Source: Curtobacterium sp. MCJR17_055 (lineage in GTDB: Bacteria > Actinomycetota > Actinomycetes > Actinomycetales > Microbacteriaceae). From it: DNA of 64,000 bases. Position numbers and translations under genes: made by a program. The stretch is taken from NCBI RefSeq assembly GCF_003224335.1, contig NZ_QKLF01000005.1, positions 310,001-374,000 on the forward strand, written 5' to 3'. Below, piece by piece: positions 25,007 through 34,119 of the stretch. The notes beneath the pieces were generated by a model. It searched no databases. It was not told the origin of the DNA and saw only the letters and a list, made by a program, of their open reading frames with translations. Every line of letters starts with the position of its first letter. Position 1 is the first letter of the stretch.

Positions 25007-28000
25007 TCAGATGAGGTCGTCCGACAGGTGGTTCGGCGTCCCGAAGCGGTGCGCCGTGATGGACACCGCCTGCTCCCGGAGGAACGGCAGCATCTCGATG
25101 CGCCCGGCCTCGGTCACGGGCTCCGCGTAGACGGCGACGTCCGGCCGCCCGTCCGTCCCGACGGCGAGCGCGGCAGCGTCCCCGGCGATGAGTCGGACGC
25201 GCGTGGACGGGCCGGCAGCGATCCGGGCGGCGAACGTCTCGTCCGACTCGGTCTGCCGCACGGACTCGACGAGCGAGAGGCCTCGGAGCGCGGTGGCCAC
25301 CGCTTCCGGGAGCGCGACGGCCGTGGAGACCTGGACGGAGGTGCCCGCACGGAGCGCCGCGGCGACGACCCGCACGAGGTCCTCGGTCGTGCCCTCGGCA
25401 GCCAAGCGGACGTGTACCCCCGGGAACGGCAGGTAGCGGAAGACGTTGCGCTCGGCGGAGAGTGCGGACACGTCGGCCGCGGTCCCGAACTCCGAGGTCC
25501 ACGCGAGCTCGTCGGACGCAACCGCACGGTCGACCGACTCGGACGCCACACCGGTCGCCCGGACGAAGGCCGAAACGTCCGACGACGGCGTCGAGCCAGC
25601 GCGGGCCACGGCGGGCTCCCAGGAGCCGAGGCCGACCAGGTAGTTCACGCCGCCGGCCTTGGTGCCCGCGCCGACTGCGGACTTCTTCCACCCGCCGAAC
25701 GGCTGGCGGCGGACGATCGCGCCCGTGATGCTGCGGTTCACGTAGAGGTTGCCCGCCTGGATGCGCCGGAGCCACGTCCCGATCTCACCCGGGTCGAGCG
25801 AGTGCAGGCCGGAGGTCAGGCCGTAGTCGACCTCGTTGACGATGTCGATCGCCTCGTCCAGGGTCTCCGCCACCATCACGCCGAGGATCGGGCCGAAGTA
25901 CTCCGTGCGGTGGTACTCCGAACCGCGCCGGACGCCCTGCCGGACACCGGGGCTCCAGAGCTTCCCGGTCTCGTCGAGCTGCTTCGGTGCGATCGCCCAG
26001 GACTCCCCGGCGCCGAGCGTCGTCAGGCCGTCGAGCAGCTTGCCCGATGCCGGTTCGATGATCGGTCCCATCTGGGTCGTCGGGTCGGTCGGGTAGCCGA
26101 CGGTCAGCGAGGACACCGCGTCGAGGAGCTGGTTGCGGAAGCGCTTGGACTTCGCGACCGAGCCGACCATGACGACCAGCGACGCGGCCGAGCACTTCTG
26201 CCCCGCGTGACCGAAGGCCGAGGCGACGACGTCCTTCACCGCCAGGTCGAGGTCCGCCGACGGGGTCACGATGACCGCGTTCTTGCCGGAGGTCTCGGCG
26301 ACCAGCGGCAGATCCGGGCGGAAGGACCGGAACAGCTCGGCGGTCTCGTACGCGCCGGTCAGGATCACGCGGTCGACGAGCGGCGACGCGATGAGGTCCT
26401 TCCCGAGCTCGGACTCCTCGACGTCGAGGAACGCCAGGACGTCGGCCGGTGCACCGTGCGCGTCGAGGGCGGTCTCGATGACCGACGCCAGGACGGCACC
26501 ACTGCGGGCGGCCGGCGGCGCGGGCTTCAGCACGACGGCGGACCCGGCGGCGAGGGCGGCCAGGGTCGAGCCGGCGGGGATCGCCACGGGGAAGTTCCAC
26601 GGCGGCGTGACGAGCGTCAGCGCGGCCGGGGTGAACGACGCACCGTCGACGGTGTCGAGCGATGCGGCCAGTTCGCCGTAGAAGTGCGCGAAGTCGATGG
26701 CCTCGGAGACCTCGGGGTCGGCCTGGTCGATCGTCTTGCCGGTTTCCGACGCCATGACCTCGATGAGGGCGGCGCGGTTCGCTTCGAGGGCGTCGCCGAC
26801 GGCGTGCAGGACCGCGCCGCGGGCGGCACCCGACCACGAACCCCAGGTCGTGCCCGCGGCGCGGACGCGCTGCAGGGCGGACTCGAGGGTCGTGGCGGAG
26901 GTGATACGGGCCTCCCGGACGGCGGAGACGCCGAGCGTCGAGGTGGCGATCCGCTCGGTGATGGCGGCACCCCACTCGCGGACGGCACCGACGGACGGGT
27001 CGCTGTCCGGCGTGTTCTCGAAGTGGCCGGGGACGGGACGGTCGACGGCCGCGTACCGGTCGGCGACACGGTGCGGCGCCGGGGCGTCCAGTCCGCCGGG
27101 CAGCGCGAGCGGGGCGAGGGAGTCGCGGAACCGGGCTTCCTCGCGGGCGAACAGCGTCGGGGACGAGGCGAGGGAGAACACCGCGGACATGAAGTTGTCC
27201 TGCGACGCGCCCTCCTCGAGACGACGGATGAGGTAGGCGATGGCGACGTCGAACTCCCCCGGGTGCACGACCGGCGTGTAGAGGAGCAGCGAGCCGACGG
27301 TCTTCTTCACCGCGGCCGCCTGGCCCTGCGCCATGCCGAGGAGCATCTCGAACTCGATGCCGTTCCGCACACCGCGCTCCCCGGCGAGGAGCCACGCGTG
27401 TGCCACGTCGAACAGGTTGTGCCCGGCGACGCCGACCCGCACGTTGGCGATGCGCTCGGGCGTGAGCGCCCAGTCGAGCACGCGCTTGTAGTTGGTGTCC
27501 GAGTCCTGCTTGGTGTGCCAGGTCGCGAGCGGCCAGCCGTGCACCGAGGCCTCGACCTGCTCCATCGGCAGGTTCGCGCCCTTGACCAGGCGCACCTTGA
27601 TGTCGGCGCCCCCGCGGGCACGGCGGGCGGCGGACCACTCCTGCAGGTGTTCCATCGCGGCGAGCGCGTCGGGCAGGTACGCCTGCAGCACGATCCCCGC
27701 CTCGAGGTCGGTGAACTGCGGCTCGTCGAGGAGCTTCGTGAAGACCGCGATCGTCAGGTCGAGGTCCTTGTACTCCTCCATGTCGAGGTTGATGAACTTC
27801 TTCGGCGTCGACGCCGCCGCACGCTCGAACAGCGGCCGGAGCTGCCCGACGATGTCCTCGACGGCGTGGTCGAACGCCCACGGCGAGTGCGGGTGCACGG
27901 TCGAGGAGACCTTGATCGACACGTAGTCCACGTCGCCGCGGCTCAGCAGCGCGTGCGTGCCGGCGAGGCGGCGCGCGGCCTCGCGCTCACCGAGCACGGC

Positions 28001-28489
28001 CTCGCCGAGCAGGTTCACGTTGAGGCGGATGCCGTCCTGCTTGATCTTCGCGATCGCCGGACCGAGCTTCGCGTCGGTGGCGTCGACGATGAGGTGCCCG
28101 ACCATGTTCCGGAGGACCCGTCGGGCGACGGGGACGACGACCCCCGGGAGGCCCGGTGCCATCCCGCCACCGAGGCGCACCAGGCCGCGGAGCGCGGCCG
28201 GCAGGAAGCCGGGTGCGTCCGGCGCGATGGCGCGGAGCTTGCGGGCAGCGACGCCGAGGTCCTCGGGGCGGACGACGCCGTCGACGAACCCGACGGCGAA
28301 GGCCAGGCCCTTCGGGTCGGCGAGGACGCCGGCGAGCTGCTTCGCGGACCCGTCGATCGGGTACGTCTCTGCCTCGGCGAGCCACTGTTGGACGAGCGCG
28401 ACGGACTCGTCGGCGAGTCCGGCGGAGTCGGTGGTGGTCACATCGTCGGTCGTGGTCGCTGCGTCGTCGCGCGGCTGGACGTCGGTCAT
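25007..28489 (-). CDS. putA: Bifunctional proline dehydrogenase / L-glutamate gamma-semialdehyde dehydrogenase
   Basis: 1160 residues. Oxidises proline to glutamate in two steps. Residues about 30-480 are the FAD-linked proline dehydrogenase barrel (DGIRLNVNLLGEAVLG, VSIKVSS, KVRLVKGANLPMEQVE). Residues about 520-1000 are an aldehyde dehydrogenase: AETSGKNAVIV, catalytic Cys766 in GHAGQKCSAAS, and PFGGWKKSAVG. There is no N-terminal ribbon-helix-helix, so the protein cannot autoregulate as in enterobacteria. The C-terminal 150 residues form an extra domain of unclear role. The ATG lies six bases after CACACT. Divergent from a LysR gene. Confidence 0.96.
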   Translation of the reverse strand: MTDVQPRDDAATTTDDVTTTDSAGLADESVALVQQWLAEAETYPIDGSAKQLAGVLADPKGLAFAVGFVDGVVRPEDLGVAARKLRAIAPDAPGFLPAALRGLVRLGGGMAPGLPGVVVPVARRVLRNMVGHLIVDATDAKLGPAIAKIKQDGIRLNVNLLGEAVLGEREAARRLAGTHALLSRGDVDYVSIKVSSTVHPHSPWAFDHAVEDIVGQLRPLFERAAASTPKKFINLDMEEYKDLDLTIAVFTKLLDEPQFTDLEAGIVLQAYLPDALAAMEHLQEWSAARRARGGADIKVRLVKGANLPMEQVEASVHGWPLATWHTKQDSDTNYKRVLDWALTPERIANVRVGVAGHNLFDVAHAWLLAGERGVRNGIEFEMLLGMAQGQAAAVKKTVGSLLLYTPVVHPGEFDVAIAYLIRRLEEGASQDNFMSAVFSLASSPTLFAREEARFRDSLAPLALPGGLDAPAPHRVADRYAAVDRPVPGHFENTPDSDPSVGAVREWGAAITERIATSTLGVSAVREARITSATTLESALQRVRAAGTTWGSWSGAARGAVLHAVGDALEANRAALIEVMASETGKTIDQADPEVSEAIDFAHFYGELAASLDTVDGASFTPAALTLVTPPWNFPVAIPAGSTLAALAAGSAVVLKPAPPAARSGAVLASVIETALDAHGAPADVLAFLDVEESELGKDLIASPLVDRVILTGAYETAELFRSFRPDLPLVAETSGKNAVIVTPSADLDLAVKDVVASAFGHAGQKCSAASLVVMVGSVAKSKRFRNQLLDAVSSLTVGYPTDPTTQMGPIIEPASGKLLDGLTTLGAGESWAIAPKQLDETGKLWSPGVRQGVRRGSEYHRTEYFGPILGVMVAETLDEAIDIVNEVDYGLTSGLHSLDPGEIGTWLRRIQAGNLYVNRSITGAIVRRQPFGGWKKSAVGAGTKAGGVNYLVGLGSWEPAVARAGSTPSSDVSAFVRATGVASESVDRAVASDELAWTSEFGTAADVSALSAERNVFRYLPFPGVHVRLAAEGTTEDLVRVVAAALRAGTSVQVSTAVALPEAVATALRGLSLVESVRQTESDETFAARIAAGPSTRVRLIAGDAAALAVGTDGRPDVAVYAEPVTEAGRIEMLPFLREQAVSITAHRFGTPNHLSDDLI

Positions 28490-28510
28490 GGGTTCAGTGT
28501 GGGGCTCGCG

Positions 28511-28526
28511 CTTCCGGTAGCGGAAG
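28511..28526. promoter_or_regulatory. Perfect palindrome in the putA-LysR divergent promoter
   Basis: CTTCCG GTAG CGGAAG, a 6-4-6 dyad, lies 21 bp upstream of the putA ATG. Together with TTCCTG further right it is a good LysR-type recognition site. The LysR -10 TACTGT is at 28560-28565. Confidence 0.65.
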
Positions 28527-28571
28527 CAACTCTTCCTGATGCATTCCGTTCAGCTGCACTACTGTTTCCCC

Positions 28572-29474
28572 ATGCTCGACGTCCGGCGCCTCGTGCTCCT
28601 GCGGGAGCTGTCGATCCGGGGCACCGTGGCCGCCGTCGCCGAGGCGATGAACTTCACCCCGTCGGCGGTCTCGCAACAGCTGGCGGTCCTCGAGCGTGAG
28701 GCCGGTGTGCAGCTCCTCCGGAGGGCCGGACGGCGCCTCCAGCTCACGCCGCAGGCCGAGGTGCTCGTGGCCGCGGCGGGCGACGTGCTCGACACGCTCG
28801 AGCGGGCGCAGTCCGCCGTCGAGGCGACGCTGACCAGCGTGCAGGGACGCGTCCGGGTCGCGGTCTTCCAGTCTGCTGCGCTCGCCCTCATGCCGAACGC
28901 GCTGCGCATCATGGTCACCGAACACCCGGGCGTCCGCGTCGAGATGGTCCAGCGCGAGCCGGAGACCGCACTCAACGAGACGTGGGCTCGGGACTTCGAC
29001 ATGGTGATCGCCGAGCAGTACCCGGCGCACGCGGCCCCGCGTTTCCCGGGCCTCGACCGACGTGAGCTGACGACGGACGCCGTCCGGCTCGCGCTGCCGC
29101 CGGTCGACACGTCGCTGTGGCCGGTCGACTCCCTCACCGGCGCGGCCGACCTGCCGTGGGTGATGGAGCCACGAGGAACGGCGTCGCGGCACTTCGCGGA
29201 GCAGCTCTGCCGGCGCTCGGGCTTCGAACCCGACGTTCGGTACGAGACCGCCGACCTGCAGGCGCAGATCCGGTTGATCGAGTCCGGGAACGCGGTCGCG
29301 CTCATGCCGGACCTGGTCTGGGCCGGCCGGTCGACCACCTGCCGGCTGCTCGACCTGCCCGGGGACGCCGAGCGGACGATCTTCACGGCGCAGCGGACGG
29401 CGAGTTCACTGTCCCCCGCCGTGGCAGCGCTCCGGGACGCCCTGGAACGGGCTGCGGCGACCTCCCGTTCCTGA
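28572..29474 (+). CDS. LysR-family regulator, probable regulator of putA
   Basis: 300 residues. HTH near residues 3-60: RRLVLLRELSIRGTVAAVAEAM, FTPSAVSQQLAVLEREAG. The effector-binding domain starts near 90. The ATG at 28572 is exactly six bases after TACTGT, with no ribosome site, hence a leaderless mRNA. The divergent position and intervening palindrome point to proline-responsive control of putA, which lacks its own DNA-binding domain. The 3' end overlaps the start of a relic sorting signal. Confidence 0.92.
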   Translation: MLDVRRLVLLRELSIRGTVAAVAEAMNFTPSAVSQQLAVLEREAGVQLLRRAGRRLQLTPQAEVLVAAAGDVLDTLERAQSAVEATLTSVQGRVRVAVFQSAALALMPNALRIMVTEHPGVRVEMVQREPETALNETWARDFDMVIAEQYPAHAAPRFPGLDRRELTTDAVRLALPPVDTSLWPVDSLTGAADLPWVMEPRGTASRHFAEQLCRRSGFEPDVRYETADLQAQIRLIESGNAVALMPDLVWAGRSTTCRLLDLPGDAERTIFTAQRTASSLSPAVAALRDALERAAATSRS

Positions 29475-29577
29475 GACCATCGGTGCCGACGAGTCCGGCC
29501 CGATCGCGTGGGCACGCGGGCTGTTCGCCGCCGGGGCCGCGGTCCTGACGGCCCGCCTGCGCCGTCGTCGCGCCTGA
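29464..29577 (+). pseudogene. Relic of an LPxTG-type cell-wall sorting signal
   Basis: In the frame of 29464-29577 the DNA reads PVPETIGADESGPIAW, then a hydrophobic run GLFAAGAAVLTA and a basic end RLRRRRA before TGA. This is the order of a sortase signal (LPETGADESG..., membrane span, Arg tail) with the pentapeptide disturbed (VPETIG). Upstream the frame runs into the LysR gene and has no own start. I read it as the 3' scar of a lost surface-protein gene. Chance resemblance in GC-rich DNA is possible, but the full order of elements and the following terminator argue against it. Confidence 0.55.
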
Positions 29578-29585
29578 TCGGCGGA

Positions 29586-29618
29586 GACGCGAGCGCCCCT
29601 CCCGGGGGCGCTCACGTC
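29586..29618 (+). terminator. Hairpin after the sorting-signal relic
   Basis: GAGCGCCCC (29591-29599) pairs with GGGGCGCTC (29605-29613), extended by GACG/CGTC with one mismatch. It sits eight bases after the relic stop codon. The rest of 29619-29807 holds the promoter region of the next gene, with TACGCT at 29727-29732 as a possible -10; I see nothing else in it. Confidence 0.65.
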
Positions 29619-29807
29619 TGTACGAACGCAGAGGAACCGGTGCGGGAAACCGCACGATCTGGAACGCCTACCCCCAACTCGGGGCACTTCTGCCGTTGCG
29701 CGCGCCTCTACACCCCGCCATCCCAATACGCTCCGATCACCCGAGGACTCTCGGCCAACTCTTGTGTTCCGGCACCCGTCCGGACTCGAAATATGGGGGA
29801 ACAACCC

Positions 29808-31559
29808 GTGCATCGCAGCACCTCCTTCGTCCGACGCGCGTGCGCCGTCGGTACTGCCACAGCACTCATCGGCCTCACGACCGGTCTCGGCGTCATGACC
29901 GCGACGACCGCCTACGCCGACGAGGCACCGACGACCGACACGTCGGTCACCACTCCCGCCGCTCCGGGCACCGACGCCACGCCGGGTACCGACGCGACGA
30001 CGGCGCCGGGCGAGACGACCACGCCGGCCGAGCCGAGCCTCCCGACCGACGGCGTGACCAGCGCCCCCGGTGGCACCGGCGCGACCACGGGTGGTGACGC
30101 CGCCGGGACCGGCGCCGTCACGCCGACCGCTCCGACCACCGGCAGCGCGACGCCGGCACCGACCAACCCGAGCACCGCGAAGCCGAGCGCCACCAGCCCG
30201 GCCGAGGCCGCGCCCACGGCGGTGGCATCCGCAACCGTGACGATCTCCGGCACCGCGAAGGTCGGCCAGACGCTCCGCGCGAAGCCCAAGGGCTTCACCG
30301 ACCCGTCCGCGCTCTCCTACAGCTGGTCGGTCGACGGTGTGGCCACCGGCGACCAGGGCCCGACCTACGACGTCGTCGCCGACGACGCGGGCAAGGTCGT
30401 CACCGTCACCGTGCAGAACACGCTCCTCGGGCACACGGACGAGACCGCGACGGCGGACACCGCCGTCGTCACCCAGGACCCCGTGTTCGTGGACGAGAAC
30501 GGCAAGCCCATCGAGAGCGGCACCGACGCCGACGAGGACGTCTTCCCCCTCGAGACCACCGCAGGTGAGGCCTTCTCGTACACCTTCCGCGCGGTCGGGA
30601 GCCCCGCACCGACGTACTCGCTCGCCTGGTTCTACGACGGCTACGAGGCCGACCCCGAGTACCCGGAGGACACCCCCGAGGGCCAGCTGCCCGACGGCAT
30701 CACGTTCGACCCGGCCACCGGCGTCCTGTCGGGTACGACCGAGATCGCCTCGTACTACGACTTCGCCGTGACCGCGACCAGCGGATCGGCCACGACGACC
30801 CAGTACGTCGAGTTGTCGGTCGACGCCGCAGCACCCGCGGGCGTGCAGGTCATCGCCACGGACCGCGCTGACTACGAAGAGCTGTTCGGCGACGGGATGT
30901 CCATCGGCTTCCAGCTCCGAGCTGCCGCAGCAGAGGAAGAGGACTCGGGCACCATCCGGAGCTGGATCATCGGCGAGGACGGCGACATCGACACCGTCGA
31001 CCTGAACTGGAGCACCGGCGCTGACGGCGGGGACCTCGACGTCGTCTTCACGCCTGGTGGTCGCCCCACCGTGGAGCAGGACGGCACGCTGCTGGTCGAC
31101 GGCGGGATCGTCGACCGGTTCGGCAACGAGGTCACCGATGACGAGGGCACGCCGTCCGCGCTCACCGTCACCTCCGACGTCGCCTCCGACGTGATCACCA
31201 TCGACGAGGAGTTCGGCGGCTACAACGCGGTCGACGTGACCTTCCCCGAAGCCTCGACGCACACCCTGACGGCCACCGGCGACGCGTTCGCCACGTCGTT
31301 CCCGGTCGTGGTCACCCCGACCGCGACCACCCCGGGCACCACGCCCCCGGTCGCCACGCCCCCGGTGTCGGCTCCCCCGGTGCTGACCCAGCCGGCAGCC
31401 GCGCCGATCGGCACCGTCCCGGTCCGCACCGCCGCGCACGGCCGACTCGCCTACACCGGCACCGACAGCACCGACGCCCTGCCCTGGGCGCTCGCCATGC
31501 TCGCCGCCGGTGCGGCACTGGTGGGCCTGCGTACCGTCCGCCGTCGCGCCCGTCGCTGA
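29808..31559 (+). CDS. Secreted cell-wall-anchored protein with Ig-like domains and LAYTG sorting signal
   Basis: 583 residues from a GTG eight bases after GGGGGA. A signal peptide (residues 1-40, RR in the n-region) ends AYA before DEAP. Residues about 42-140 are Thr/Ala/Pro-rich. Near 142-225 lies an Ig-like repeat (SATVTISGTAKVGQTL ... YSWSVDG). About 255-345 resembles a cadherin-like/putative-Ig fold (LPDGITFDPATGVLSGTT). The C-terminus has LAYTG, a hydrophobic span and RRRARR: a sortase E-type signal. Probably an adhesion or structural surface protein; ligand unknown. Located directly after a relic of a second sorting signal. Confidence 0.88.
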   Translation: MHRSTSFVRRACAVGTATALIGLTTGLGVMTATTAYADEAPTTDTSVTTPAAPGTDATPGTDATTAPGETTTPAEPSLPTDGVTSAPGGTGATTGGDAAGTGAVTPTAPTTGSATPAPTNPSTAKPSATSPAEAAPTAVASATVTISGTAKVGQTLRAKPKGFTDPSALSYSWSVDGVATGDQGPTYDVVADDAGKVVTVTVQNTLLGHTDETATADTAVVTQDPVFVDENGKPIESGTDADEDVFPLETTAGEAFSYTFRAVGSPAPTYSLAWFYDGYEADPEYPEDTPEGQLPDGITFDPATGVLSGTTEIASYYDFAVTATSGSATTTQYVELSVDAAAPAGVQVIATDRADYEELFGDGMSIGFQLRAAAAEEEDSGTIRSWIIGEDGDIDTVDLNWSTGADGGDLDVVFTPGGRPTVEQDGTLLVDGGIVDRFGNEVTDDEGTPSALTVTSDVASDVITIDEEFGGYNAVDVTFPEASTHTLTATGDAFATSFPVVVTPTATTPGTTPPVATPPVSAPPVLTQPAAAPIGTVPVRTAAHGRLAYTGTDSTDALPWALAMLAAGAALVGLRTVRRRARR

Positions 31560-31581
31560 CCCGGACGGGAGGCTCCTCCCG

Positions 31582-31617
31582 CGGCCCCGTCGATTCCTCC
31601 ACGGATCGGCGGGGCCG
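31582..31617. terminator. Hairpin between convergent surface-protein and MBL genes
   Basis: CGGCCCCGTCGAT (31582-31594) pairs with ATCGGCGGGGCCG (31605-31617) except for one G-U. It follows GACGGGAGGC at 31564-31573. Confidence 0.65.
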
Positions 31618-31659
31618 TTCCGTTCCCGCCCGCCCGTTGGCGCGACGGCGCGCCGGTCG

Positions 31660-32679
31660 TCAGGCGCCGCGGATCTCCTCGGCGCGACCGAGCAGGTCGG
31701 CGTGGAACGCGGTCTGGCTGAGGGCACTCGCGAGCAGGAAGCCCGACATCGATTCGATCCCGCCGCTGAACGGCACGCGGGACGCGACCTCGAAGAGCGT
31801 CGGCCGGTCGAGTGCGTCGAGCGCGTCCGCGACGTGCCGGGTCCGCTCGTCCCGGTGGTCGATGAGCACACGGGCTCGGGACACGACGTCGCGGAACCGG
31901 TACTCGTGCCCGGGGCAGACCTCGAGGTGCCCGTGTCCGTCGAGCCTCGCCAGCGAGCCGAGCGCGTCACGCAGCGGGTTCGTCCCGGTCCGGCCGCCGA
32001 GTCCGACGCCGGGGTTGATCCGCGGCAGGACGTGGTCCCCGGTGAACAGGAGCCCGTCCGGCTCGTCGACGAAGCAGACGTGACCGCCGGTGTGTCCCGG
32101 CGTCCACAGTGTGCTGATCGTCCGCCCCGGGATCGGCAACACGTCCCCGTCTGCGAGCAGCAGGTCGGCGAACGGCGCCTCCGCCGTCCCCTGCCCGATC
32201 CGGCGGCCGGTCCCCCACGCGGCCAGGACCCCGTCGAGCAGCGCGGCGGGCACGCCCCAGGTCCGCACGTCGCGGTCGTTCTGCTCCGCGTCGGCCCGCT
32301 CGTGCTCGAGCGCGCGCACCTCCGCGGCGTGCATCGCGACCGGGGCACCGGAGCGTCGCCGCAGTGCGGCCGCGGCACCGAGGTGGTCGGCGTGCAGGTG
32401 GGTGACGGCGACGAGGGTGACGTCCTCGAGCCGGCGGCCGATGGTCCGGAACCCGTCGGACAGCACGTCGAGGGAGCCGCCGTCGGACCACCCGGGGTCG
32501 ATGACCGCGAGCGCCCCGTCGCTCCCCTCGATGACGTACGCGAGCGTGGCGTCGGGCACACCGCCTCGGAAGGGGACCGCGATGGTCCAGATGCCGGGCC
32601 GGACCTCCTCGACGGGCGGGAGGGCACCGGCGGCGAGCGCCTCGGCCTGCGCGGTGCTGACGGGCGGCGGGATCGACAC
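31660..32679 (-). CDS. MBL-fold metallohydrolase
   Basis: 339 residues. Metal ligands: VTHLHADHLG (HxHxDH), TPGHTGGHVC and TGDHVLP, plus CPGHEY. The closest pattern is the glyoxalase II/lactamase-like hydrolases with an extra C-terminal helical domain. Substrate not readable. The GTG at 32679 is six bases after TAGGGT on the minus strand, a leaderless GTG start. Divergent from the DNA ligase gene, with the two -10 boxes back to back. Confidence 0.9.
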   Translation of the reverse strand: MSIPPPVSTAQAEALAAGALPPVEEVRPGIWTIAVPFRGGVPDATLAYVIEGSDGALAVIDPGWSDGGSLDVLSDGFRTIGRRLEDVTLVAVTHLHADHLGAAAALRRRSGAPVAMHAAEVRALEHERADAEQNDRDVRTWGVPAALLDGVLAAWGTGRRIGQGTAEAPFADLLLADGDVLPIPGRTISTLWTPGHTGGHVCFVDEPDGLLFTGDHVLPRINPGVGLGGRTGTNPLRDALGSLARLDGHGHLEVCPGHEYRFRDVVSRARVLIDHRDERTRHVADALDALDRPTLFEVASRVPFSGGIESMSGFLLASALSQTAFHADLLGRAEEIRGA

Positions 32680-32765
32680 GCGACCACCCTAACCAGGCGG
32701 TGCCGGCGGACCGGGCCGTGACGGGCATCCAGGCCGGTCCCGCAGCGGGCGGGTAGACAGGCCGC

Positions 32766-33812
32766 ATGGAGACCATCGCGCCCATGCTCGCCAAGGCCGT
32801 CGCCACCGTGCCGGACCCCGACAGCGTCGCGGGCGGCCTGCGGTACGAGCCGAAGTGGGACGGCTTCCGGGGCATCGTGACGATCGACGGCGACGACGTC
32901 GAGATCGGCAGCCGCGGCGCCAAGCCGCTGACCCGGTACTTCCCGGAGCTCGTCGAGGCGTTCCGCGCCCGGTTCGGCGGCCGGGAGCACCCCGTCGTCC
33001 TCGATGGTGAGGTCGTCGTCCGCTCCGGGGTACCGGGGAACGAGCGGCTCGACTGGGAAGCCCTGTCGCAGCGGATCCACCCCGCCGCCTCGCGGATCGC
33101 GAAGCTCTCGGTCGAGACGCCGGCGCAGTTCGTCGCCTTCGACCTGCTGCACCTCGACGGCGAGGACCTGACCGGCCGGCCGTTCGACGAGCGCCGTGCC
33201 GCGCTCGAGGAACTCGGGGCCGACCTCGCAGCCCCGCTCTTCGTCACCCGCACCACGCTCGACGTCGAGGTCGCCCGCGAGTGGCTCACGACGTTCGAGG
33301 GTGCCGGCCTCGACGGGGTCGTGGCGAAACCGCGGTCGAAGCCGTACGAGCCGAACAAGCGCACGATGCTCAAGGTGAAGCACCACCGCGAGGCGGACGT
33401 CGTCGCCGTCGGGTACCGGGTCCACAAGAGCGGGACCGGTGTCGGGTCGCTGCTGCTCGGGCTCTACGACGACGCGGGCGAGCTGCGGATGGTGGGCGGG
33501 GTCTCCGCCTTCACGGACAAGCGGCGCCGGGAACTCGTCGACGAGCTGGAACCGCTCGTCGAGCGGGACGCGGACGGGAGGCCCGTCACCGGTGACGGGG
33601 AGCGCTCACGGTTCTCGTCCGGTCGCGACACGTCGTTCGTCCGGCTGGCACCGGAGCGCGTCCTGGAGGTCCGGTACGACCAGATGGAGGGTGACCGGTT
33701 CCGGCACACCGTGCAGTTCGCGCGGTGGCGTCCGGACCGCGAGGCGCGCTCGTGCGGGTTCGACCAGCTCGAGGTCCCGACGGCGTACGACCTCAGCGAC
33801 GTCCTGTCCTGA
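32766..33812 (+). CDS. ligC: ATP-dependent DNA ligase, LigC type
   Basis: 348 residues. Nucleotidyltransferase motif I is EPKWDGFRG with the AMP-accepting Lys30; motif III VAFDLLHLDG; motif IV GLDGVVAKP; motif V KRTMLKVKH. An OB-fold follows (residues about 220-345, GVGSLLLGLYDD ... VRYDQMEG). The size and lack of polymerase or nuclease domains match mycobacterial LigC, used in minor end-joining and repair. No ku gene is visible in the window. A LigD-type polymerase gene lies 0.5 kb away on the other strand. TAGACA six bases before the ATG. Confidence 0.92.
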   Translation: METIAPMLAKAVATVPDPDSVAGGLRYEPKWDGFRGIVTIDGDDVEIGSRGAKPLTRYFPELVEAFRARFGGREHPVVLDGEVVVRSGVPGNERLDWEALSQRIHPAASRIAKLSVETPAQFVAFDLLHLDGEDLTGRPFDERRAALEELGADLAAPLFVTRTTLDVEVAREWLTTFEGAGLDGVVAKPRSKPYEPNKRTMLKVKHHREADVVAVGYRVHKSGTGVGSLLLGLYDDAGELRMVGGVSAFTDKRRRELVDELEPLVERDADGRPVTGDGERSRFSSGRDTSFVRLAPERVLEVRYDQMEGDRFRHTVQFARWRPDREARSCGFDQLEVPTAYDLSDVLS

Positions 33813-33865
33813 TCCGACCGCGGTCCGTCCGGTCAGATGTCCAATCCGCGCTCCGCAGTGATCAG

Positions 33866-33880
33866 TAGTTAGCCGAACTA
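33866..33880. promoter_or_regulatory. Dyad in an AT-rich promoter before the small-ORF pair
   Basis: TAGTT (33866-33870) and AACTA (33876-33880) with five bases between. The surrounding 33858-33910 is the most AT-rich intergenic stretch nearby, suggesting a strong or regulated promoter for the two small genes. A second small stem CGGTG/CACCG is at 33916-33931. Confidence 0.45.
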
Positions 33881-33957
33881 GTGAAACTGTGGAAACATCT
33901 GAGGCACCAGGGAAACGGTGGTCGGACACCGTCTCGACACCACGGATCGGAGTGGAC

Positions 33958-34119
33958 ATGAGCAACGAGATCCTCATTCGCCGGGCGCAGCGCAGCCCCT
34001 TCAGCGAGGTCCGCGAAGCACGTCATCTGCGTGCGCTCCAGACCAGCGCGATCATCAGCGGCATCGCCGGTGTGACCGCCGCCGCGCTCGCCTTCGTCAC
34101 GATCGGACTCGGCGCATGA
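33958..34119 (+). CDS. Small single-span membrane protein, 53 aa
   Basis: Sequence begins MSNEILIRRAQRSPFSEVRE, with a basic amphipathic N-terminal half and one hydrophobic segment at residues 31-52 (SAIISGIAGVTAAALAFVTI). GGAG lies six bases before the ATG. Its TGA overlaps the next ATG as ATGA. An AT-rich promoter region with a dyad precedes it. I do not recognise the family. Confidence 0.65.
   Translation: MSNEILIRRAQRSPFSEVREARHLRALQTSAIISGIAGVTAAALAFVTIGLGA

Noticed and set aside
24473-28699. An open frame of about 1400 codons on the plus strand across putA
   Set aside because: It is antisense to a well-supported putA, rich in Arg/Asp/Gly with no domain, and arises from high GC at third positions. 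The same applies to similar long antisense frames across 29.4-33.4 kb and 6.1-9.5 kb.
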